Below are positions 50,722-61,600 of a stretch of 64,000 bases of DNA, in pieces. Position 1 is the stretch's first letter. Each line of letters begins with the position of its first letter. Below the pieces are notes generated by a model. It was not told where the DNA came from. It saw only the letters and a program-made list of their open reading frames with translations, and did not search any database. The stretch is from Calliopsis andreniformis. Its lineage: Eukaryota; Arthropoda; Insecta; Hymenoptera; Andrenidae. The stretch spans positions 19,424,001 to 19,488,000 of the forward strand of contig NW_027480422.1 of NCBI RefSeq assembly GCF_051401765.1, written 5' to 3'. The position numbers and the translations under genes are program-made.

Positions 50722-51377
50722 ACGATGGAAAGACTGTTGTATTTATATTGTATTTTATAGTTATGGCATTGTGCTCTAGGGCCGTAGCTATTCGATGTGG
50801 TTGAGCAACGCCCTAGAGTGAAGCCTAGGTTGCCCGGAACGTAGAAATGACCATAGCTTTCATACTGGTTGCAATTATTCGTTTTATACGATGGAAAAAC
50901 TGTTGTATTTATTTTGTATTTGGTGCTCCTGGCGTTGACTTCTCAGGCCCTAGCTATTGGATCTGGTGGACCAACGCCCTAGAGTGAAGCCTAGGTTGCC
51001 CGTATCGTAGAAATGACCATTACCTTCACACTTCTTGCAATTATACATTTTATACGATGGAAAAACTATTGTACTTATGTTGTATTTTGTTCGTCTGGCG
51101 TCGAATTCTAAGTCCCTAGCTATTCGATCTGGTGGAGCAATGCCCTAGAGTGAAGCCTAGGTCACCCGGAACATAGAAATGACCAGTACTTTCACACTGG
51201 TTGCAGCTTTCCTGTTATACGATGGAAAACCTGTTGCATTTTTATTGTATTTTATGCTTCTGGAGTTGTATTCAAAGTCCCTAACTATTCGATCTGGAGG
51301 AGCAGCGCCCTGGAGTTAAGCCTAGGTAGCCCGGAAAGTAGGAATGACCATAACTTTCACACTGGTTGTAATTATTC
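50722..51377 (+). repeat. 7-mer HOR of the right half, partial copy 2 (about 4 monomers)
   Basis: The segment is collinear with 49,561-50,216 and nearly identical, including GCAGCTTTCC at 51,203 and GAAAGTAGGAATG near 51,333. It ends at the join ATTATTCG/TTTTATCCGATGG (about 51,378), where the 10-mer family resumes with copy D. The join again lies in a stretch common to both partners. Confidence 0.83.
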
Positions 51378-53036
51378 GTTTTATCCGATGGAAAAACTGT
51401 TGTATTTATTTTGTGTTTGGTGCTTCTGGCGTTGACTTCTTAGGCCCTAACTTTTCGATATGGTGGAGCAACGCCCTGGAGTGAAGGCTAGGTTGCCCGG
51501 AACGTAAAAATGACCATTACCTTCACACTGTTTGCGGTTATTCATTTTATACGATGGTAAAACTGTTGTACTTATGTTGTATTTTATTCTTCTGGCGTTG
51601 AATTCTAAGTCCCTAGCTATTCGATCTGGTGGAGCAGCACCCTGGAGTGAAGCTTAGGCTACCCGGAACGTAGAAATGACCAGTACTTTCAAACTGGATG
51701 CAGTTATTCCTGTTATACAATGCAAAAACTGTTGCGTTTTTATTGTATTTTATGCTTCTGGCGTTGTATTCAAAGTCCCTGACTATTCGATCTGGTGGAG
51801 CAACGCCCAAGAGTGAAGCCTAGGTTGCCCGGAACATAGAAATGACCTGTACTTTCACACTGGTTGCAATTATTCCTGTTACACGATGGAAAAACTGTTG
51901 TACTTGTGTTGTATTTTATGCTTCTGGCGTTGAATTCTAAGTCCCTAACTATTCCATCTGGTGGAGCAACGCCATAGAGCAAAACCTAGGTTGCTCGGAA
52001 CGTAGAAATGACCATTACTTTCACACTGGTTCCAATTATACATTTTGTACGATGGAAAAACTGTTGTACATATATCGTATTTTATGCTGTTGGCGTTGAC
52101 TTCTTAGGCCCTCACTATTCGATCTGGTTGAGCAACGCCCTAGTGTGAAGCCTAGGTTGCCCGGAACGTAGCAATGACCATAACTATCAGACTGGTTGCA
52201 ATTATTCGTTTTATAGGATGGAAAGACTGTTGTATTTATTTTGTATTTTATGCTTCTGGCGTTGACTTCTAAGTCCCTAACTATTCGGTGTGGTGGAGCA
52301 ACGCCCAAGAGTGAAACCTAGGTTGCCCGGAACGTAGAAATGACCATTACTTTCACACTGGTTGCAATTATTCATTTATACGATGGAAAAAGTGTTGTAT
52401 TTTTATTGTATTTTATGCTTCTGGCGTTGACTTCTAAGTCCCTAGCTATTCGATCTGGTGGAGCAGCGCTCAACAGCGAAACCTAGGTTGCCCGGAACGT
52501 AGAAATGATCATTACTTTCACACTGTTTGCAAATATACATTATATACGATGGAAAAGCTGTTGTATTTATATTGTATTTTATGCTTCTGGCGTTGTCTTC
52601 TTAGGCACTAACTATTCGATCTGATGGAGGAATGCTCCAGAGTAAAGCCTAGGTTGCCCGGAACGTATAAATGACCATAACTTTCATACTGATTGCAATT
52701 ATTCGTTTTATACAATGGAAAAACCGTTCTACTTATTTTGTATTTTATGCTTCGGGCGTTGACTTCTAAGGCCCTAACTATTCGACCTGGTGGAACAACG
52801 CCCTAGAGTGAAGCCTAGGTTGCCCGGAACGTAGAAATGGCCTTTACTTTCACACTGTTTGCAAATATACATTATATACGATGGAAAAGCTGTTGTATTT
52901 ATATTGTATTTTATGCTTCTGGAGTTGACTTCTTAGGCCCTACCTATTCGATCGGGTGGAACAACTCCCGAGAGTGAAGCCTAGGTTGCCCGGACCGTAG
53001 AAATGACCTTTACTTTCACACTGGATGCAATTATTC
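51378..53036 (+). repeat. 10-mer HOR family, copy D (1,659 bp)
   Basis: A complete 10-monomer unit with the derived GATATGG and CTGGATGCAG variants. Private changes include TTGCGTTTTTATTG near 51,734, CATTTTGTACG near 52,043 and CTCAACAGCG near 52,469. It begins directly after the partial 7-mer. Confidence 0.88.
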
Positions 53037-54115
53037 GTTTTATCCGATGGAAAAACTGTTGTATTTATTTTGTGTTTGGTGCTTCTGGCGTTGACTTCTT
53101 AGGCCCTAACTTTTCGATATGGTGGAGCAACGCCCTGGAGTGAAGGCTAGGTTGCCCGGAACGTAAAAATGACCATTACCTTCACACTGTTTGCGGTTAT
53201 TCATTTTATACGATGGTAAAACTGTTGTACTTATGTTGTATTTTATTCTTCTGGCGTTGAATTCTAAGTCCCTAGCTATTCGATCTGGTGGAGCAGCACC
53301 CTGGAGTGAAGCCTAGGCTACCCGGAACGTAGAAATGACCAGTACTTTCAAACTGGATGCAGTTATTCCTGTTATACAATGCAAAAACTGTTGCATTTTT
53401 ATCGTATTTTATGCTTCTGGCGTTGTATTCAAAGTCCCTGACTATTCGATCTGGTGGAGCAACGCCCAAGAGTGAAGCCTAGGTTGCCCGGAACATAGAA
53501 ATGACCTGTACTTTCACACTGGTTGCAATTATTCCTGTTACACGATGGAAAAACTGTTGTACTTGTGTTGTATTTTATGCTTCTGGCGTTGAATTCTAAG
53601 TCCCTAACTATTCCATCTGGTGGAGCAACGCCATAGAGCAAAACCTAGGTTGCTCGGAACGTAGAAATGACCATTACTTTCACACTGGTTCCAATTATAC
53701 ATTTTATACGATGGAAAAACTGTTGTACATATATCGTATTTTATGCTGTTGGCGTTGACTTCTTAGGCCCTCACTATTCGATCTGGTTGAGCAACGCCCT
53801 AGTGTGAAGCCTAGGTTGCCCGGAACGTAGCAATGACCATAACTATCAGACTGGTTGCAATTATTCGTTTTATAGGATGGAAAGACTGTTGTATTTATTT
53901 TGTATTTTATGCTTCTGGCGTTGACTTCTAAGTCCCTAACTATTCGGTGTGGTGGAGCAACGCCCAAGAGTGAAACCTAGGTTGCCCGGAACGTAGAAAT
54001 GACCATTACTTTCACACTGGTTGCAATTATTCATTTATACGATGGAAAAAGTGTTGTATTTTTATTGTATTTTATGCTTCTGGCGTTGACTTCTAAGTCC
54101 CTAGCTATTCGATCT
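53037..54115 (+). repeat. 10-mer HOR family, copy E (partial, 6.5 monomers)
   Basis: The copy is closest to copy C (shared ATCGTATTTTATGC) at an offset of 6,635 bp (40 x 166 - 5). It stops near 54,115 at CGATCTGGTGGAGCAACGCC. There it joins a monomer pair that matches 39,340-39,590 of the 22-mer region (GGAGTTAAGCC, ATGCTTCGGGAGTCGACATC). Confidence 0.85.
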
Positions 54116-55655
54116 GGTGGAGCAACGCCCTGGAGTTAAGCCTAGGATGCCCGGAACGTAGAAATGACCATAACTTTCACACTGGTTGCAGTTATTCGTT
54201 TTATACAATGGAAAAACTGTACTATTTATATTATATTTTATGCTTCGGGAGTCGACATCTAAGGCCGTAGCTATTCGGTGTGGTGGAGCAACGCCCAAGA
54301 GTGAAACCTAGGTTGCCCGGAACGTAGAAGTGACCATTACTTTCACACTGGTTGCAATTATTCATGCTATACGATGGAAAAACTGTTGTATTTTTATTGT
54401 ATTTTATGCTTCTGGCGTTGACTTCTAAGTCCCTAGCTATTCGATCAGGTGGAGCAGCGCTCTCCAGCGAAACCTAGGTTGCCCGGAACGTAGAAATGAC
54501 CTTTACTTTCACACTGTTTGCAAATATACATTATATATGATGGAAAAGCTGTTGTATTTATATTGTATTTTATGCTTCTGGCGTTGACTTCTTAGGCCCT
54601 ACCTATTCGATCTGGTGGAACAATGCCCTAGAGTGAAGCCTTGGTTGCCCGGAACGTAGAAATGACCATTACTTCCTCACTGTTTGCAATTATTCATTTT
54701 ATACAATGGAAAAGCTGTTGTATTTATATTGTATTTTATGCTTCTGGCATTGACATCTAAGGCCCTAACTATTCGATGTGGTGGAGCTACGCCACAGAGC
54801 GAAACCTAGGTTGCTCGGAACGTAGAAGTGACCATTACTTTCACACTGGTTGCAATTATTCCTGTTATAAGATGGACAAACTGTTGGATTTTTAATGTAC
54901 TTTATGCTTCTGGCGTTGACTTCTAAGGCCCCATGTATTCGATCTGGCGGAGCAATGGCTCAGTGTTAAGTCTAGGATGCCCGGAACGTAGAAATGGCCG
55001 TTACTTTCACACTGGTTCCAATTATTCATTTTATACGATGGAAAAACTGTTGTACATATATCGTATTTTATGCTTCTGGCGATGACTTATAAGGCCCTAA
55101 CTATTTGATCTGGTGGAGCAGCGCCCTAGGGTGAAGCCTAGCTTGCCCGGAACGTAGAAATGACCATAACTATCAGACTGGTTAAAATTATTCGTTTTAT
55201 ACGATGGAAAGACTGTTGTATTTATATTGTATTTTATAGTTATGGCATTGTGCTCTAGGGCCGTAGCTATTCGATGTGGTTGAGCAACGCCCTAGAGTGA
55301 AGCCTAGGTTGCCCGGAACGTAGAAATGACCATAGCTTTCATACTGGTTGCAATTATTCGTTTTATACGATGGAAAAACTGTTGTATTTATTTTGTGTTT
55401 TATGCTTCGGGCGTTAACATCTAAGGCCCTAACTATTCGATCTGGAGGAGCAACGCTCTAGAGTGAAGCCTAGGTTGCCCGGAACGTAGAAATGACCATT
55501 ACCTTCACACTGATTGCAATTATACATTTTATACGATGGATAAACTGTGGTACCTGTGTTGTATTTTATTCTTCTGGCGTTGAATTCTAAGTCCATAGCT
55601 ACTCGAAGTGGTGGAGCAACGCCCAAGCGTGAAGCCTATGTTGCCCGGAACATAG
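54116..55655 (+). repeat. Mosaic of 22-mer and interrupting-segment blocks
   Basis: 54,116-54,360 matches 39,356-39,595. About 54,700-55,380 matches about 50,220-50,900 and 48,600-49,150 (GAGCTACGCCA, GGATTTTTAATGTAC, CAATGGCTCAGTG, TACATATATCG at 55,053, ACTATCAGACTGG, TTTATAGTTATGGC). The last monomers (TGTGGTACCTGTGTTG near 55,547) recur near 57,535. No gene is present. Confidence 0.72.
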
Positions 55656-56650
55656 AAATGACCATGTCTTTCACAATGGTTGCAATTATTCCTGTTATAC
55701 GGTGGAAAAACTGTTGTACTTATATTATATTTTATGCTTCAGGCGTTGACTTCTAAGGCCGTAGCTATTGGATGTGGTGGAGAAACGCCCTAGAGTGAAG
55801 CCTAGGTTATCCGGAAAGTAGAAATGACCATTACCTCCACACTGTTTGCAACTATTCATTTTATACAGTGGAACATCTGTTGTATTTATATGGCATTTTA
55901 TGATTCTGGCATTGACTTCTAAGGCCCTAACTATACGTTGTGGTGGAGCAACGCCCTAGAGTGAGGCCTAGGTTGCCCGGAACGTAGAAATGACCATGTC
56001 TTTCAGACTGGTTGCAATTATTCCTGTTATACGATGGAAAAACTGTTGTATTTATATTATGTTTTATGCTTCAGACGTTGGCTTGTAAGCCGTAGCTATT
56101 CGATGTGGTGGAGAAACGCCCTAGAGTGAAGCCTAGGTTTCCCGAAAAGTAGAAATGACCATTACCTCCACACTGTTTGCAATTATACACTTTATACAAT
56201 GGAAATACTGTTGAATTTATATTGTTTTTTAAAGTTATGGCGTTGACTTCTAAGGCCGTAGCTATTCGATGTGGTGGAACAATGCCCTAGAGTGAAGCCT
56301 AGGATGCCCGCAACGTAGATATGACCATATCTTTCACACTGTTTGCAATTATTCCTGTTATACGATTGAAAAACTGTTGTATTTATACTGTATTTTATGC
56401 TTCTGGCGTTGACTTCTAAGGCCGCAGCTATTCGATGTGGTGGAGAAACGCCCTAGAGTGAAGCTTAGATTGCCCGGAAAGTAGAAATGACCATTACCTC
56501 CACACTGTTTGCAATTATTCATTTTATACAATGGAAAAACTGTTGTATTTATATTGTTTTTTATAGTTATGGCGTTGACTTCTCAGGCCGTAGCTATTCG
56601 ATGTGGTGGAGCAATGCCCTAGAGTGAAGCCTAGGTCACCCGGAACATAG
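55656..56650 (+). repeat. Three tandem dimers (about 332 bp each)
   Basis: The pair (1) ATGACCAT(G/A)TCTTTCA-type monomer and (2) ATTACCTCCACACTG-type monomer starts at 55,656, 55,988 and about 56,319, at spacings of 332 and 331 bp. A copy of the middle dimer is at 48,191-48,540. The dimers differ at several sites, so the arrangement is older than the large duplications. One monomer lost a base at TTGTAAGCCGTAGC near 56,086. Confidence 0.75.
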
Positions 56651-58281
56651 AAATGACCAGTACTTTCACACTGGTTGCAATTACTTCTGTTATACGAGGG
56701 AAAAACTTTTTCATTTATATTGCATTTTATGCTTCTGGCGTTGACTTCTTAGGCCCTGACTATTCGATCTGGTGGAGCAACGCCCTAGAGTGAAGCCTAG
56801 GTTGCACGGAACGTAGAAATGACCATTACTTCCTCACTGTATGCAATTATTCATTTTATACAATGGAAAAGCTGTTGCATTTATATTGTATTTTATGCTT
56901 CTGGCGTTGACTTCTAAGGCCGCAGCTGTTCGATGTGGAGGAGCAACGCCCTAGAGTGAAGCCTAGGTTGCCCGGAACGTAGAAATGACCATACCTTTCA
57001 AACTGGTTGCAATTATTCCTGTTATACGATGGACAAACTGCTGGATTTTTAATGTACTTTATGCTTCTGGCGTTGACTTCTAAGGCCCTATGTATTCGAT
57101 CTGGCGGAGCAATGGCTCAGTGTTAAGTCTAGGATGCCCGGAACGTAGAAATGGCCGTTACTTTCACACTGGTTGCAATTATTCATTTTATACGATGGAA
57201 AAACTGTTGTACATATATCGTATTTTATGCTTCTGGCGATGACTTCTTAGGCCCTAACTATTCGATCTGGTGGAGCAGCGCCCTAGGGTGAAGCCTAGCT
57301 TGCCCGGAACGTAGAAATGACCATAACTATCAGACTGGTTAAAATTATTCGTTTTATACGATGGAAAGACTGTTGTATTTATATTGTATTTTATAGTTAT
57401 GGCATTGTGCTCCAGGGCCGTAGCTATTCGATGTGGTTGAGCAACGCCCTGGAGTGAAGCGTAGGTTGCCCGGAACGTAGAAATGACCATTACCTTCACA
57501 CAGCTTGCGATTATACATTTTATGCGATGGATAAACTGTGGTACCTGTGTTGTATTTTATTCTTCTGGCGTTGAATTCTAAGTCCATAGCTATTCGATCT
57601 GGTGGAGCAACGCCCTAGAGTGAAGCCTAGGTTACCCGGAACATAGAAATGATCAGTACTTTCACACTGGTTTCAATTATTCCTTTTATACGATGGAAAA
57701 ACTGTTGTATTTTTACTGTATTTTATGCTTCAGGCGTTGACTTCTGAGTCCCTAGCTATTCGATCTGATGGAGCAACGCCCTACAGCGAAACCTAGGTTG
57801 CCCGGAACGTAGAAATGACCTTTACTTTCACACTGTTTGCAAATATACATTATATACGGTGGAAAAGCTGTTGTATTTATATTGTATTTTATGCTTCTGG
57901 CGTTGACTTCTTAGGCCCTAACTATTCGATCTGGTGGAACAATGCCCTAGTGTGAAGACTAGGTTGCCCGGAACGTTGAAATGACCATAACTTTCACACT
58001 GGTTGCAATTATTCGTTTTATACAATGGAAAAACTGTTCTATTAATTTTGTATTTTATGCTTCGGGAGCTGAATTCCATGTCCCTAGCTATTCCATCTGC
58101 TGGAGCAATGCCCTACAGTGAAGCCTAGGTTGCCCGGAACGTAGAAATGACCATAGCTTTCACACTGGTTGCAATTATTCCTGTTATACAAGGGAAAAAC
58201 TGTTGTATTTATATTGTATTTTATGCTTCTGGCGTTGACTTCTTAGGCCCTAGCTATTCGGTCTGGTGGAGCAACGCCCTA
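56651..58281 (+). repeat. Mixed monomers, including a fourth copy of the CAATGGCTCAGTG block
   Basis: About 57,030-57,460 repeats 54,870-55,290 at 2,157 bp (13 x 166 - 1), including GGCGGAGCAATGGCTCAG, TACATATATCG (57,210) and ACTATCAGACTGG. The end (about 57,800-58,100) already holds the GCAAATATACATTATATAC and TTCGGGAGCTGAATTC types that head the following 10-mer. Nothing but satellite is seen. Confidence 0.7.
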
Positions 58282-59940
58282 GAGTGGTGCCTATGTTGCC
58301 CGAATCGTAGAGATGACCATTACTTTCACACTGGTTGCAATTATTCATGCTATACGAAGGAAAGACTGTTGTATTTATATTGCATTTTATGCTTCTGGCG
58401 TTGACTTCTAAGGCCGTAGATATTCGATGAGGTGGAGCAACGCCCTAGAGTGAAGCCTAGGTTGTCCGGAACGTAGAAATGACCATTACTTTCACACTGA
58501 TTGCAATTATTCCTGTTATACGATGGAAAAACTGTTGTATTTCTATTGTGTTTTATGCTTCTGGCGTTAACTTCTAAGTCCCTAGCTACTCGATCTGGTG
58601 GAGCAACGCCCTACAGCGAAACCTAGGTTGCCCGGAACGTAGAAATGACCTTTACTTTCACACTGTTTGCAAATATACATTATATACGATGGAAAAGCTG
58701 TTGTATTTATATTGTATTTTATGCTTCTGGCGTTGACTTCTTAGGCTCTAACTATTCGATCTGGTGGAACAATGCCCTAGAGCGAAGCCTAGGTTGCCCG
58801 GAACTTCGAAATGACCATAACTTTCACACTGGTTGCAATTATTCGTTTTATACAATGGAAAAACTGTTCTATTTATTTTGTATTTTATGCTTCGGGAGCT
58901 GAATTCTAGGTCCCTAGCTATTCGATCTGGTGGAGCAACGGCCTAGAGTGAAGCCTAGGTTACCGGGAACATAGAAATGACCAGTACTTTCACACTGGTT
59001 GCAGTTATTCCTGTTATACGATGGAAAAACTGTTGCATTTTAATTGTATTTTATGCCTCTGGCGTTGACTTCTAAGTCCCTAGCTATTCGATCTGGTGGA
59101 GCAAGGCCCTGGAGCGAAGCCTAGGTTGCCCGGAACGTAGAAATGACCATTACCTTCACACTTCTTGGTATTATACATTTCATACGATGGAAAAGCTGTT
59201 GTACATATATCGTATTTTATGCTTCTGGCGTTGACTTCTTAGGACCTAACTATTCGATCTGGTGGAGCAACGCCCTAGGGTGAAGCCTAGGTTGCCCGGA
59301 ACGTAGAAATGACCATAACTTTCATACTGGTTGCAATTATTCGTTTTATACCGTGGAAAAACTGTTGTATTTATACTGCATTTTATGCGTCTGGAGGTGT
59401 TTTCTAAGGTCCTAACTATTCGACCTGATGGACCAACGGCCTAGAGTGAAGCCTAGGTTGCACGGAACGTAGAAATGCCCATTACTTTCACACTGGTTGT
59501 AATTATTCCTGTTACACAATGGAATAACTGTTGTATTTTTATTTTATTTTGTGCTTCTGGCGTTGACTTCTAAGGCCCTTACTATTCGCTCTGGTGGAGC
59601 AACGCCCTAGAGTGAAGCCTAGATTGCCCAGAATGTAGAAATGACCATCACTTTCACACTGGTTGCTATTATTCCTGTTATACGATGGAAAAACTGTTGT
59701 ATCTATATTGTATTTTATGCTTCTGGCGTTGACTTCTTATGTCCTAACTATTGGATCTGGTGGAGCAACGCCTAGAGTGAAGCCTAGGTTGCACGGAACG
59801 TAGAAATGGCGATAACTTTCACACAGGTTGCAATTATTCGTTTTATACAATGTTAAAGCTGTTCTTTTAATTTTGTATATTATGCCTCGGGCGTTGACTT
59901 CTAAGGCCCTAGCTATACGATTTGGTGGACCAACGCCCTA
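58282..59940 (+). repeat. Right-end 10-mer HOR, copy 1 (1,659 bp)
   Basis: The unit is phased to GAGTGGTGCCTATG, which occurs at 58,282, 59,941, 61,601 and 63,925. The first 5.5 monomers (to about 59,198) are nearly identical to copy 2: GAATCGTAGAGATG, GATATTCGATGAGG, GTTAACTTCTAAG, GAACTTCGAAATG, TTCGGGAGCTGAATTC, TTACCGGGAACATAG. The middle, about 59,199-59,770, differs, and the last monomer (ACAATGTTAAAGCTGTTC) matches again. A 1-bp loss at CAACGCCTAGAG near 59,772 explains 1,659 rather than 1,660 bp. Confidence 0.86.
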
Positions 59941-61600
59941 GAGTGGTGCCTATGTTGCCCGAATCGTAGAGATGACCATTACTTTCACACTGGTTGCAAT
60001 TATTCATGCTATACGATGGAAAGACTGTTGTATTTATATTGCATTTTATGCTTCTGGCGTTGACTTCTAAGGCCGTAGATATTCGATGAGGTGGAGCAAC
60101 GCCCTAGAGTGAAGCCTAGGTTGTCCGGAACGTAGAAATGACCATTACTTTCACACTGATTGCAATTATTCCTGTTATACGATGGAAAAACTGTTGTATT
60201 TCTATTGTGTTTTATGCTTCTGGCGTTAACTTCTAAGTCCCTAGCTACTCGATCTGGTGGAGCAACGCCCTACAGCGAAACCTAGGTTGCCCGGAACGTA
60301 GAAATGACCTTTACTTTCACACTGTTTGCAAATATACATTATATACGATGGAAAAGCTGTTGTATTTATATTGTATTTTATGCTTCTGGCGTTGACTTCT
60401 TAGGCCCTAACTATTCGATCTGGTGGAACAATGCCCTAGAGCGAAGCCTAGGTTGCCCGGAACTTCGAAATGACCATAACTTTCACACTGGTTGCAATTA
60501 TTCGTTTTATACAATGGAAAAACTGTTCTATTTATTTTGTATTTTATGCTTCGGGAGCTGAATTCTAGGTCCCTAGCTATTCGATCTGGTGGAGCAACGG
60601 CCTAGAGTGAAGCCTAGGTTACCGGGAACATAGAAATGACCAGTACTTTCACACTGGATGCAGTTATTCCTGTTATACGATGGAAAAACTGTTGCATTTT
60701 AATTGTATTTTATGCCTCTGGCGTTGACTTCTAAGTCCCTAGGTATTCGATCTGGTGGTGCAAGGCCCTGGAGCGAAGCCTAGGTAGCCCGGAACGTAGA
60801 AATGACCATTACCTTCACACTTCTTGCTATTATACATTTCATACGATGGAAAAACTGTTGTACTTATGTTGTATTTTGTTCTTCTGGCGTTGAATTCTAA
60901 GTCCCTAGCTATTCGATCTGGTGGAGCAATGCCCTAGTGTGAAGCCTAGGTTGCCCGGAACGTAGAAATGACCATACCTTTCACACTGGTTGCAATTATT
61001 CCTGTTATACAAGGGAATAACTGTTGTATTTATATTGCAGTTTATGCTTCTGGCGTTGACTTCTTAGGCCCTAACTATCCGATCTGGTGGAGCAACGCCC
61101 TACAGTGAAGCCTAGGTTGCCTGTAACGTAGAAATGACCATACATTTCACACTGATTACAATTATTCCTGTTATACGGTGGAAAAACTGTTGTATTTCTA
61201 TTGTGTTTTATGCTTCTGGCGTTGACTTCTAAGTACCTAGCTACTCGATCTGTTGGAGCAACGCCCTACAGCGAAACCTAGGTTGCCCGGAACGTAGAAA
61301 TGACCATACCTTTCACACTGGTTGCAATTATTCCTGGTATACAAGGGAACAACTGTTGTATTTATATTGCAGTTTAAGCTTCTGGCGTTGACTTCTTAGG
61401 CCCTAACTATCCGATCTGGTGGAACAATGCCCTAGAGTGAAGCCTAGGTTGCGCGGAACTTCGAAATGACCATAACTTTCACACAGGTTGCAATTATTCG
61501 TTTTATACAATGTTAAAGCTGTTCTTTTAATTTTGTATTTTATGCCTCGGGCGTTGACTTCTAAGGCCCTAGCTATTCGATTTGGTGGACCAACGCCCTA
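59941..61600 (+). repeat. Right-end 10-mer HOR, copy 2 (1,660 bp)
   Basis: A complete ten-monomer unit. Its second half (CTTCTTGCTATTATACATTTC, TATACAAGGGAATAAC, TTGCCTGTAACGTAG, CTGATTACAATTATTCC, TTCCTGGTATACAAGGG) is shared with copy 3 rather than copy 1, so copies 2 and 3 separated last. It is followed immediately by copy 3. Confidence 0.88.
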
